Notes: generated by a model not told the origin, from the letters alone. A DNA stretch of 8,242 bases from Rhodospirillales bacterium (GCA_023266795.1 JAHFPI010000080.1:1-8242); one strand, 5' to 3'. Shown: positions 1 to 6,041, counted from the stretch's first letter. Numbers and translations are program-made.

Positions 1-177
1 GCTGCATATCTGCTGCTTGAGGTATCCCATGCGCACAGGGTTGAGTCGATGCAGCGGTTTTAAAGCTCCCGATTCATCCCACCACTGCGTCGCCAGAGAG
101 TCGAATTGCTGAACTTCGGCGGCATCGACTGTGCTGCGTGACAATTTTTTTTCAGTGCCCGTAGCATTTTTTTTCAT
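1..177 (-). CDS. ubiG: UbiG, bifunctional ubiquinone O-methyltransferase (partial, N-terminal 59 codons)
   Basis: This is the start of the SAM-dependent methyltransferase that carries out both O-methylation steps of ubiquinone synthesis. Translating the minus strand from the ATG at 177 gives an open frame of 59 codons to the window edge. After about 15 variable, lysine-rich residues it contains the UbiG N-terminal signature: VDAAEVQQFDSLA, then WWDESGALKPLHRLNP and VRMGYL (E. coli UbiG has [29 protein letters not shown]). The SAM-binding glycine motif lies beyond the edge. A GGAG sequence lies about 11 bases upstream of the ATG, which is rather distant. The gene is divergent from the unknown operon that begins at 342. 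The product identification is firm. Only completeness cannot be judged. Confidence 0.95.
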   Translation of the reverse strand, partial: MKKNATGTEKKLSRSTVDAAEVQQFDSLATQWWDESGALKPLHRLNPVRMGYLKQQICS

Positions 178-341
178 GGCGGCGCTTTCTCCAGATATCT
201 GTTTTTAAATGATTTTCCAAGTAACGCAATTGTTCGTTTACGAAGTGTTAACTCCTCGTTTTATTTACTTAACTAATTTTTCATAGGTCGGGCGTATTCT
301 CGAATTGGGGAAAATGATTAAGACAAATATCGGGGGATACT
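178..341. promoter_or_regulatory. AT-rich divergent promoter region with two palindromes (ubiG / unknown operon)
   Basis: This 164-base non-coding gap separates ubiG (minus) from the first gene of the unknown operon (plus), so promoters for both should lie here. It is clearly richer in A and T than the flanking genes. Two symmetric elements are visible: CAGATATCTG at 192-201, just upstream of the ubiG ribosome-binding site, and TTCGT-TT-ACGAA at 233-244. A GTTAAC palindrome at 247-252 follows. No pair of hexamers with good spacing stands out on either strand, so I do not mark a promoter. A GGGGGA ribosome-binding site at 332-337 serves the downstream ATG at 342. Confidence 0.5.
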
Positions 342-1001
342 ATGAACACAGAGTCCGCCAGCACCACAAAGAACGAAGAAACAAACAATGTTTCGTTGAA
401 TGCCCTGCGCGGGCAGGCTTTGCAGCGCCTTGCCGGTGTGCATGAGCGTCTGGAGGCCAGAGGGATCGGCGCTGCCTTCCTCCGCGCCGCCAAGGTTGAT
501 CCGGTAGGGGACATGGGATTTCTGGGCAGCCTGATCGCCAACATGCTCCTGGGCGGGGTATTTGCGGATTTCCTTGGGGCGCACGTGCCTATGCCTTCAG
601 GGCATCACGGGATGATGAGTGATTTTAACGGCGTAGCGGTGGCTGCTACGGAGGGGCTATCCCTTGTAAGGGATCTGGATTCCTACGGCCTCCGGAGCCG
701 CATCATGTACGCTTATCCGGAGGGCCGCCGGAAATGCGCGATGAAAGAAGCTAACGTAAGTAAAAAGTTCAATCTGGTTTCCGCTAACCAGAACAACAAA
801 TTTTCTCTTGATGCACAGGCTGAAATGGCCTGCATGTTCGAGATTCTTGATATACTGGACAGGCTGGAAGCGCAGGATGTCAGGGGGATGCGTCTGGATG
901 GGAAAGAGCCTGTTTATGATGTTCTGAAACAGATTGTCAAAAAGGCGCGCAGTAAAGATACTGTCAAGAATTTTGCCACCCCGATGCTGGCGGCAGTATA
1001 A
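342..1001 (+). CDS. Conserved-looking hypothetical protein with glycine-rich hydrophobic patch (unknown operon gene 1)
   Basis: I do not recognise this 219-residue protein. The ATG at 342 is preceded by a good ribosome-binding site (GGGGGA, four bases away), which supports this start. Residues 1-20 are polar, rich in Ser, Thr, Asn and Glu, and probably disordered. Residues 20-50 look like an amphipathic helix. Residues 58-80 form a Gly- and Leu-rich hydrophobic stretch (MGFLGSLIANMLLGGVFADF) that could be one membrane-embedded or interfacial helix, followed by a His-containing turn (GHHGMM, 87-92). The region around 155-205 is helical and charged, with DILDRLEAQD near 170-179. There is no signal peptide. 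It is first in a run of three plus-strand genes. Base composition resembles that of its neighbours, so recent transfer is not evident. A membrane-associated or structural role is only inference. Confidence 0.85.
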   Translation: MNTESASTTKNEETNNVSLNALRGQALQRLAGVHERLEARGIGAAFLRAAKVDPVGDMGFLGSLIANMLLGGVFADFLGAHVPMPSGHHGMMSDFNGVAVAATEGLSLVRDLDSYGLRSRIMYAYPEGRRKCAMKEANVSKKFNLVSANQNNKFSLDAQAEMACMFEILDILDRLEAQDVRGMRLDGKEPVYDVLKQIVKKARSKDTVKNFATPMLAAV

Positions 1002-1016
1002 TCCATAAATATCCTC

Positions 1017-1049
1017 AGGCGCGTTGCGCTTTATGCCTATACATGGCAT
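1017..1049 (+). promoter_or_regulatory. Two tandem small hairpins in the gap between unknown operon genes 1 and 2
   Basis: The 86-base gap between the first two genes of the operon holds two adjacent inverted repeats. The first is GCGC-GTT-GCGC (1019-1029), extended by A-T and G-T pairs to 1017-1031 and followed by only three T residues. The second is ATGCC at 1033-1037 pairing with GGCAT at 1045-1049 across a seven-base loop. The T-run is too short for a convincing intrinsic terminator. Partial termination, mRNA processing or differential stability between the genes are the likelier roles. The stems are short, so chance remains possible. Confidence 0.35.
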
Positions 1050-1087
1050 TCTGACTGTACGGGTTCGTTCAGTTTATTGCGGGTGGG

Positions 1088-1939
1088 ATGGAAGAATTCA
1101 ATACATCACTGGTGCGGGAAAAAATAATTTTTACCGGCGACGGAGCCGGTGGGAACACCGATAACGCGGCGGCGCCCGTTGTCATCCGCAGCAACAGGGT
1201 CTTCTTAAGCCTGGGAAAATCGCCTGACCTAGAAAAAATCGTCATCCGGGCGCAGAACATGCATACGGCCCTGAGGCTCACGGCAAAAATACTTTACAGC
1301 TATTATCAGGAGGGGGCGTTTCTCGCCCGCACGCCGCCGTTTAGTTGGGAGAAGCAGTGGGAAGAGTCGTTGTCCGGCTACGAAAAAGATTTTAATCCGC
1401 AGATTTGGGGGGCGCTCTACGTAAACGGGAAATCAGTTTTCAAAACAGTGACCTCCCCCTTTGTGGACGTCATTGAAAAGTGCGCGTTGCTGACGCTCGA
1501 CAACTATGACGCCACGATGGAGGTGACGGTAAGCGCTTTGAAGCAGGTTGGCCATGCCATGCAGATCAATCACGCCTCCAATGTCGCAGCTGTATTCACC
1601 GATACGGGGGAGGGCATGCGCTGCGGGATCATTCACCGCACCGACAGGAAGGACACGGTTTTTAGCTTTACTGTGGCCAACGGAGAACAGCATACGCGTA
1701 TTGTGCAATCCATCGGGGCAACGGCGGCTTATCTGGAAGCTTTTAACCTGCGCTTCACGATCCACGACCTTCGGGAGAAGATCCGCAAGGGTGAGATAAA
1801 GAAGACTTCGCCGGAGAACAACCAGATGCATGCGGCGGTTGCCCGGCAGGGAGCTATCAACAGGGCGATCACAACCTTTGAAGAGACTTATGAAGTGCGG
1901 TATCGTCCTGCGAAACCGGATTTGTTTTCTGAAATGTGA
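1088..1939 (+). CDS. Hypothetical alpha/beta protein (unknown operon gene 2)
   Basis: This 283-residue protein is not one I can name. The ATG at 1088 follows a G-rich stretch (GGGTGGG) that sits very close to it. The next in-frame Met is residue 58, so this start is the best available. Alternating hydrophobic segments suggest beta strands at 31-42 (VVIRSNRVFLSL), 107-121 (IWGALYVNGKSVFKT) and 189-198 (DTVFSFTVAN), with helices at 55-75, 124-135 and 206-232. The last is IGATAAYLEAFNLRF running into a charged helix. The C-terminal 45 residues are polar and end in EVRYRPAKPDLFSEM. There are no transmembrane segments, signal peptide or recognisable catalytic motif. It lies 86 bases after gene 1 and 11 bases before gene 3, so co-transcription with gene 3 is very likely. 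The function is unknown. Confidence 0.85.
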   Translation: MEEFNTSLVREKIIFTGDGAGGNTDNAAAPVVIRSNRVFLSLGKSPDLEKIVIRAQNMHTALRLTAKILYSYYQEGAFLARTPPFSWEKQWEESLSGYEKDFNPQIWGALYVNGKSVFKTVTSPFVDVIEKCALLTLDNYDATMEVTVSALKQVGHAMQINHASNVAAVFTDTGEGMRCGIIHRTDRKDTVFSFTVANGEQHTRIVQSIGATAAYLEAFNLRFTIHDLREKIRKGEIKKTSPENNQMHAAVARQGAINRAITTFEETYEVRYRPAKPDLFSEM

Positions 1940-1950
1940 GGATATAGGCG

Positions 1951-2544
1951 ATGGATAAATCCCTGCTTGAGAAATATTTAAAATTGATGGGTTCGGCGAA
2001 TGATTCAGATGCCGTCATGGGGCTGCGCGGGGCGCAGAGCCTGTGCCAGTCTGAGTCCGTGACGCTGGATAATGCGCTGTTCTATGCCGTCGACCATATT
2101 GACCAGTGGCGGACGCATCCGGACAAGACGGAAAATCGCCAGCCTGCGGCAAAGGCCGCCGTGACGCCGTCCGTCAATATGTCCGGGGTGCCGGAATGCC
2201 GCGTGCCGCGCCCGGGCGTTCTGGAGATTGTGCGGGATGGAAATTCTGCGGGGGATGTTTATACGTTGCCGGGAGAGGCTGCCCGCGATGCCGAGACAAT
2301 AGCTGCTGGATTGAAAGATGCCATTGTCGCGGCTGTGATCAACAAGAGCCGCTTTAAGTTGAAGCTCAGTGATATTAAAAACGGCAGGGGAGAAGTGACC
2401 GAGACGATTTTGCAGGCGGAATACGAGCGCCCGGGCATGTCTCCCATCCAGGTCTGGGCGAACAACCGTGGCGAAGTAGGCGCTTTGGCGACAGTGCTGC
2501 GTAAGCTCGTTGTAAACAGCTTGCCGGAGCTTGCGGCGACATAA
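1951..2544 (+). CDS. Two-domain hypothetical protein with DUF2786-like helical N-terminus (unknown operon gene 3)
   Basis: This 197-residue protein starts 11 bases after gene 2. Its ribosome-binding site (TGAGGA, 1937-1942) overlaps the stop codon of gene 2, so the two are translationally linked. Residues 1-52 form a compact helical module (EKYLKLMGSANDSDAVMGL, then GAQSLCQ and TLDNAL). By eye this resembles the short helical repeat seen at the N-terminus of DUF2786-type and many alphaproteobacterial hypothetical proteins (pattern: LL..L.S..D.EA..A...A..LL). Residues 55-88 are a Pro/Ala/Lys-rich linker. Residues 88-192 form a second alpha/beta domain with the strand-like segments LEIVRDGN, RFKLKLSDIK and PIQVWANNRGEV, and a final hydrophobic helix. 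There is no membrane segment or signal peptide. The stop codon abuts the stop of the convergent methyltransferase gene with no intervening base. The function is unknown and the family resemblance is from memory. Confidence 0.85.
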   Translation: MDKSLLEKYLKLMGSANDSDAVMGLRGAQSLCQSESVTLDNALFYAVDHIDQWRTHPDKTENRQPAAKAAVTPSVNMSGVPECRVPRPGVLEIVRDGNSAGDVYTLPGEAARDAETIAAGLKDAIVAAVINKSRFKLKLSDIKNGRGEVTETILQAEYERPGMSPIQVWANNRGEVGALATVLRKLVVNSLPELAAT

Positions 2545-3180
2545 TCAGAAATTCTTGACCGCAATCGTCATGCCTTCTGCGGTGGGCAGCAGCAGGCTGG
2601 CGTATTTAGCCGGGTCGGCCAGACGTTGGTTAAACTCCCGCATCGCCTGCAACGCGGTCTGGCGGACACGGTCAGGCAGGGCTTCGCGCCACACGGCGTC
2701 AAAGAGCAGGGTATTGTCCCCGACGATCAGGCCGCCTTTGCGGATATGTTTTTCCGCCCAGTCCAGATAATGCAGGTAGTGCAGTTTATCCGCGTCAATA
2801 AAGATCATATCAAACGGGGCTTTAGCAGAGATGGAGGAGAGGGTTTCCAGCGCATCGCCCGTCACCAGCGTTATTTTAGAGGAATGCAGGTTTCCCTTGG
2901 CCATTGCCGCGCGTTTTTTGTCTTTCTCGAAAGTATAGATATGCCCGTCCTCCGGCAGGGCGTCCGCCATCCACTGCGTGGAATATCCGGAGAGCGTGCC
3001 GACCTCGACTATTGTTTTGACTTTGGCCAGCCTGATGAGCAGTTGAAGCAGCTTGCCTTCTTCGGGGTTAATGCCGATCTGGTCGTTTTTATCCGTGGTG
3101 CTTTCGCGGATGGCTTTCAGCTGCGGCGTTTCGAGGGCAAACAGCTGGCGGATATAATCGAGCCGGTCTTTGTGCGCCAT
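2545..3180 (-). CDS. Class I SAM-dependent O-methyltransferase (Methyltransf_3 / COG4122 family)
   Basis: This 211-residue protein has the standard length and motifs of the caffeoyl-CoA/catechol-type, metal-dependent O-methyltransferase family. Motif I for SAM binding is VEVGTLSGYST (58-68). The acidic residue at the end of strand 2 is in TFEKD (E85). The metal and substrate signature FIDADK is at 127-132, and GGLIVGDN (149-156) supplies the second metal-binding Asp/Asn pair. The start MAHKDRL at 3180 is chosen because the stop of the upstream membrane-protein gene overlaps it as TGATG. This implies coupled translation, and no strong ribosome-binding site is present. The open frame continues upstream to 3774, but that part lies antisense and out of frame through two real genes and is not coding. 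Bacterial members methylate small phenolic or hydroxyl-bearing substrates. The actual substrate cannot be predicted. Confidence 0.93.
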   Translation of the reverse strand: MAHKDRLDYIRQLFALETPQLKAIRESTTDKNDQIGINPEEGKLLQLLIRLAKVKTIVEVGTLSGYSTQWMADALPEDGHIYTFEKDKKRAAMAKGNLHSSKITLVTGDALETLSSISAKAPFDMIFIDADKLHYLHYLDWAEKHIRKGGLIVGDNTLLFDAVWREALPDRVRQTALQAMREFNQRLADPAKYASLLLPTAEGMTIAVKNF

Positions 3181-3518
3181 CAGAACTGTTTCAGGATAAA
3201 GGCGTGGGCGAAATAGCCGATCACCAGCAGGGCAAATCCCGCCGCATAAATTCCCCAGAAACCGAAGGGCAGCTTGTCGGCCAGAAAGAAAGGCACGAAA
3301 AACAGCAGCGACATCGGCACTGCCACGAATATGCTTTTGGCGAAGCGGATGCTGGCGGCCGGATCGTGGTATTCGGCGTAGGAAAACAGCAGAACCAGCA
3401 TGGTGCCGAGCGGCAGCGCGATGATGAATCCGGCCAGATCCGGCTTTTTGTTCGAGAGCCAGGAGGCAAAAGCGATCACACAGGCTGAAATGGCTATTTT
3501 CAGGGCGGAAAAGAACAT
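3180..3518 (-). CDS. Small four-helix inner membrane protein (DUF3147/GlpM-like by eye)
   Basis: This 112-residue protein is almost entirely hydrophobic, with four predicted membrane helices at about residues 3-21, 28-48, 60-80 and 86-108. Short polar links separate them, including SNKKPDLAG (22-30) and YHDPAAS (50-56). Size and helix layout recall the small GlpM/DUF3147 type of inner membrane proteins, whose function is unclear. I assign this only by resemblance. The start at 3518 is supported by an AGAGG ribosome-binding site about six bases upstream. The gene is the first of a two-gene unit. Its TGA shares one base with the ATG of the O-methyltransferase, which suggests the two are made together, perhaps with the methyltransferase acting on a lipid or a transported compound (inference). 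Confidence 0.85.
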   Translation of the reverse strand: MFFSALKIAISACVIAFASWLSNKKPDLAGFIIALPLGTMLVLLFSYAEYHDPAASIRFAKSIFVAVPMSLLFFVPFFLADKLPFGFWGIYAAGFALLVIGYFAHAFILKQF

Positions 3519-3528
3519 GGCAAACCTC

Positions 3529-3556
3529 TTGATAAACGGAGTCGTTAGTATATGTT
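3529..3556 (+). promoter_or_regulatory. Putative sigma70-type promoter for the RlmI-like gene
   Basis: TTGATA (3529-3534, five of six matches to the -35 consensus) is followed after 16 bases by TATGTT (3551-3556, four of six matches to the -10). A start of transcription near 3563 would give a leader of roughly 27 bases before the ATG at 3590. It is a consensus match only. Confidence 0.4.
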
Positions 3557-3574
3557 AGCGTCACACGCCAACAA
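3547..3574 (-). promoter_or_regulatory. Putative promoter for the membrane-protein / O-methyltransferase pair
   Basis: Read on the minus strand, TTGTTG (3574-3569) is followed after 16 bases by TATACT (3552-3547, five of six matches to the -10). The -10 overlaps that of the plus-strand promoter, so the two would be back-to-back and might exclude each other. The -35 match is weak. Confidence 0.35.
3553..3573. repeat. 21-base near-perfect inverted repeat, candidate operator
   Basis: Two nine-base half sites, TGTTAGCGT (3553-3561) and ACGCCAACA (3565-3573), are reverse complements with a single mismatch, separated by CAC. The element lies between the two divergent genes. It covers the spacer of the minus-strand promoter and the initial transcribed region of the plus-strand one. 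This is the typical position and size for a dimeric repressor site. It could also form a hairpin in the leader of the rRNA methyltransferase mRNA. No regulator gene is visible in the window. Confidence 0.5.
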
Positions 3575-3589
3575 AAAGAAGAAGAAAAA

Positions 3590-4783
3590 ATGACCCATTT
3601 ACCCGCGCTGCGTATTGATGAACGCTCTGTCCGGCGGCTGAAGCTGGGGTATCCGTGGGTGTTCCGCTCCGAGGTCATTAATGCCAAGGAAGCCGCAGCG
3701 CTGACATCGGGGCAACTGGTGGATTTCGTGCGGGACAAGGGCGATTTTGTGGCACGCGGATTTTTTAACCCCAAGCCGCAGCTGGTCGGGCGGGTGCTGA
3801 CGATGCAACCCGAACAAAAAGTCGAAAAACATTTTATCTCTCACCTGATTGAAAACGCGCTGCGCTTTCGGGATAAGCTCTATAGCCAGCCCTTCTACCG
3901 CCTGATCCATGCGGAAAGCGACGGCCTACCAGGGCTGATTGTTGACCGTTATGGCGAGGTGGTCGTGTGTCAGGTGAATACCGCCGGAATGGAGGCGCTT
4001 TACCCGCATATCGAGGCTGCGCTGAAAACACTCGTCAAGCCGCAGGTCATCATACTCAAAAACGATACATCGGCGCGGGAGCAGGAAGGCCTTGAGCAGG
4101 TCGTGCGCGTGGCGCAGGGGGGCGCTCCTTCGGACGACGTTACCATCATTGAAAACGATACGCCTTTTTACGTCGATGTCATGGAAGGGCAGAAGACCGG
4201 ATGGTTCTTCGACCAGCGGGAAAACCGCGCCTGGGTGGCGGAGCTGGCCAAGGGTGGTTCGCTGCTCGATGTGTTCTGCCATACCGGAGGCTTCGGCATT
4301 ACGGCGGGCAGGGCAGGGGCGGAAAGCGTCACCTTTGTCGACAGTTCGGAACCGGCCCTGCAAATGGTCAAGAAAAACGCCGCGCTGAACGGCATCGAGT
4401 CCAAGTGCCAGATGATCGAGGGCAAGGCATTCGACGTGATGGAGAAGCTGGTCGCTGCCGGCAAAAAATACGGCGTTGTCGTTGTTGATCCGCCCGCCTT
4501 TATCAAGTCGCGCAAGGATATGGCTGCTGGGCTGAGGGGATACCTGAAACTCGCCCGGCTGGCGGCGCCGCTGGTGAAGAAAAACGGCTTCCTTTTCTTC
4601 GCGTCATGCTCGCATCATGCCGGCGTGAACGAAATCGCGGATGCGGCAACGGAAGGGCTTGCCAAATCGGGCAGGGCTTTCCAGCTCGTCAGAACCGCCG
4701 GCGCTGCGCCTGATCATCCCATCCATCCGCTTTTGCCGGAGACGGGTTATCTGAAAGCGCTTACGTTCCGGTTTTTGGATTAG
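3590..4783 (+). CDS. rlmI: RlmI-family class I rRNA (cytosine-C5) methyltransferase
   Basis: This 397-residue protein matches RlmI, the SAM-dependent enzyme that makes m5C at position 1962 of 23S rRNA in E. coli, in length and domain order. The N-terminal 75 residues are a PUA-like RNA-binding domain (RRLKLGYPWVFRSEV near 15-29, DFVARGFFNPK at 52-62). The middle part (about 80-185) includes HAESDGLPGLIVDRYG (107-122). The catalytic domain has DQRENR (208-213), SAM motif I LLDVFCHTGGFG (225-236), VVVDPPAF (297-304) and ASCSHH (338-343), in which C340 is the expected catalytic cysteine. The C-terminal DHPIHPLLPETGYLK matches the family ending. A purine-rich stretch just before the ATG serves as ribosome-binding site. 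The gene is divergent from the membrane-protein gene, and its last 23 bases overlap the convergent serpin gene. The exact target base in this organism is inferred from the family. Confidence 0.9.
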   Translation: MTHLPALRIDERSVRRLKLGYPWVFRSEVINAKEAAALTSGQLVDFVRDKGDFVARGFFNPKPQLVGRVLTMQPEQKVEKHFISHLIENALRFRDKLYSQPFYRLIHAESDGLPGLIVDRYGEVVVCQVNTAGMEALYPHIEAALKTLVKPQVIILKNDTSAREQEGLEQVVRVAQGGAPSDDVTIIENDTPFYVDVMEGQKTGWFFDQRENRAWVAELAKGGSLLDVFCHTGGFGITAGRAGAESVTFVDSSEPALQMVKKNAALNGIESKCQMIEGKAFDVMEKLVAAGKKYGVVVVDPPAFIKSRKDMAAGLRGYLKLARLAAPLVKKNGFLFFASCSHHAGVNEIADAATEGLAKSGRAFQLVRTAGAAPDHPIHPLLPETGYLKALTFRFLD

Positions 4784-6041
4784 GTGAGCGGCCTCTGAAT
4801 AATTCGCTTGCCGGCTGGCGCTTGGGTTCTTTTTTCCCGGGGCGCATGTCTTTGTTCGGTTTATTCACCGCACCGGCAAAAATAACCGTGCCGGTCTTAA
4901 TGTCCTGTAGGGCAAAGACGAAAGAGCGGTCAAATTTGATGTCGAATGTTCGTTGAGGGGGCATAACACAGGTTGCCCTCATCATGCCCACTGTCGTGAC
5001 GGCGGCGGCTTCGCTGCCTTCTTCGTCTGTTTTGAAAACGACATCGTGCGTGGCTTTGCCGATCACGAGGTCTTTTGTGCCTTTCTTCGTCATAGGGGAG
5101 AAATCAGCGATCCCTTCCTTGAAGGCGTCACGGATGCCCATTTCTTTCAGAGGCTTGATCAGGTCATGCTGTTGCTGGATATCCAAACGGGGAAGTTCGA
5201 CGTTCCCCTGCAGGCGCTGGAAAGAATCCGCTTCCAGCCATGCAGGTGCTTTGTCTCCGGTCTGCTGTGCCAGCCAGTCGCGCGCATGGACGCTGTCATC
5301 TTTGGGGCGGACAAGCACGAGGCGCATGGCGGGCGCCTGGTTTTTTTCGTTGCTTTCCTGCCCATAGGTGAGGGCAATCGCTTCGTAGTCGACCCCGTCC
5401 TGATGCCTGATCTGGCTTGCTTTATAGGATTTTTTCATGGTCGGCGTGACGGATGTACCGCCGTCATCCGATGTGAAGGCGCGATCCTGCGTTTCTTTTT
5501 TGTCAAATTTATGCGTCCACTGGCCTTTAAAATAAAGGGCGCTGGCGAGAACGGCGGCATCATCGGGCGTCAGTTCTTCAATGATTTTGGTGATAAGGTT
5601 GTTGGTGTTCTTGCCTGCCCAGGCGTTAATTTTACCGGGGACAGACGGGTCGGAAAAAGATTCTTCGCTGATTTCGGCGCCGAATATCTGTTTCAGTTCA
5701 GCGGCGAATTTTTTGTTCAGAGTCAGGATTTCTTTATTGGCCCAGACGCCGTTGGCTGTTCTTAACTCGACCTGATCTTTGTTAGCGGTCAGAATGCCGG
5801 TGTTCAGGCTGGCAAGCTCCGCGACGGCATCATCCAGTTCTTTTGCGCTGACGCCGAAAAGCGCTTTTGCCATCTCTTCCCGCGTGTTGACGTCCGCGCC
5901 TTTTGCGACCATGGCGAGGCACATGAGGGCGTTATATGGGGAGATGACCAGATTGTCATTTTTATCTGTCTGGTGATTGCCGACAGCTTTGGCAAAGGCG
6001 AGCGTCAGGCTATTGATGTTTTTAACGGCATCTTTGGACAT
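4761..6041 (-). CDS. Serpin-family protease inhibitor, full length, apparently cytosolic
   Basis: This 426-residue protein is a complete serpin, a suicide inhibitor that traps serine or cysteine proteases through its reactive-centre loop. Typical blocks run in order: LVISPYNALMCLAMVAKGAD (31-50), TANGVWANKE (95-104), the KINAWAGKNTNNLI region (137-150), VLASALYFKGQW (164-175) and PRLDIQQQHDL (284-294). The hinge EEGSEAAAVTT (340-350) has the small residues needed for loop insertion, so an inhibitory rather than non-inhibitory type is likely. The segment IKFDRSFVFAL (368-378) fits the serpin signature pattern. Counting from G342 as P15 places P1 at A356, with R355 next to it. There is no signal peptide; the ATG at 6041 has a clear AGGGA ribosome-binding site. 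After the final strand (FAGAVNKP, ending at residue 395) a 31-residue basic tail follows, which is not typical. The 3' end overlaps the rRNA methyltransferase gene. Confidence 0.95.
   Translation of the reverse strand: MSKDAVKNINSLTLAFAKAVGNHQTDKNDNLVISPYNALMCLAMVAKGADVNTREEMAKALFGVSAKELDDAVAELASLNTGILTANKDQVELRTANGVWANKEILTLNKKFAAELKQIFGAEISEESFSDPSVPGKINAWAGKNTNNLITKIIEELTPDDAAVLASALYFKGQWTHKFDKKETQDRAFTSDDGGTSVTPTMKKSYKASQIRHQDGVDYEAIALTYGQESNEKNQAPAMRLVLVRPKDDSVHARDWLAQQTGDKAPAWLEADSFQRLQGNVELPRLDIQQQHDLIKPLKEMGIRDAFKEGIADFSPMTKKGTKDLVIGKATHDVVFKTDEEGSEAAAVTTVGMMRATCVMPPQRTFDIKFDRSFVFALQDIKTGTVIFAGAVNKPNKDMRPGKKEPKRQPASELFRGRSPNPKTGT

Noticed and set aside
178..341. Riboswitch or small RNA in the ubiG divergent region
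   Set aside because: Only short palindromes are present, with no extended conserved secondary structure or terminator.
342..2544. Prophage, toxin-antitoxin or defence-system reading of the three unknown genes
   Set aside because: No phage structural, integrase, nuclease, kinase or toxin motif was seen, and gene sizes do not fit a two-component toxin-antitoxin pair. I left the operon unassigned.
3181..3774. Upstream extension of the O-methyltransferase frame by nearly 200 codons
   Set aside because: The extension runs out of frame through the membrane-protein gene and antisense to the start of the rRNA methyltransferase. The conserved family start and TGATG coupling support MAHKDRL at 3180.
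4953..5765. Long plus-strand open frame opposite the serpin (270 codons)
   Set aside because: It is antisense to a clearly conserved serpin, has no recognisable domain and looks like a composition shadow.
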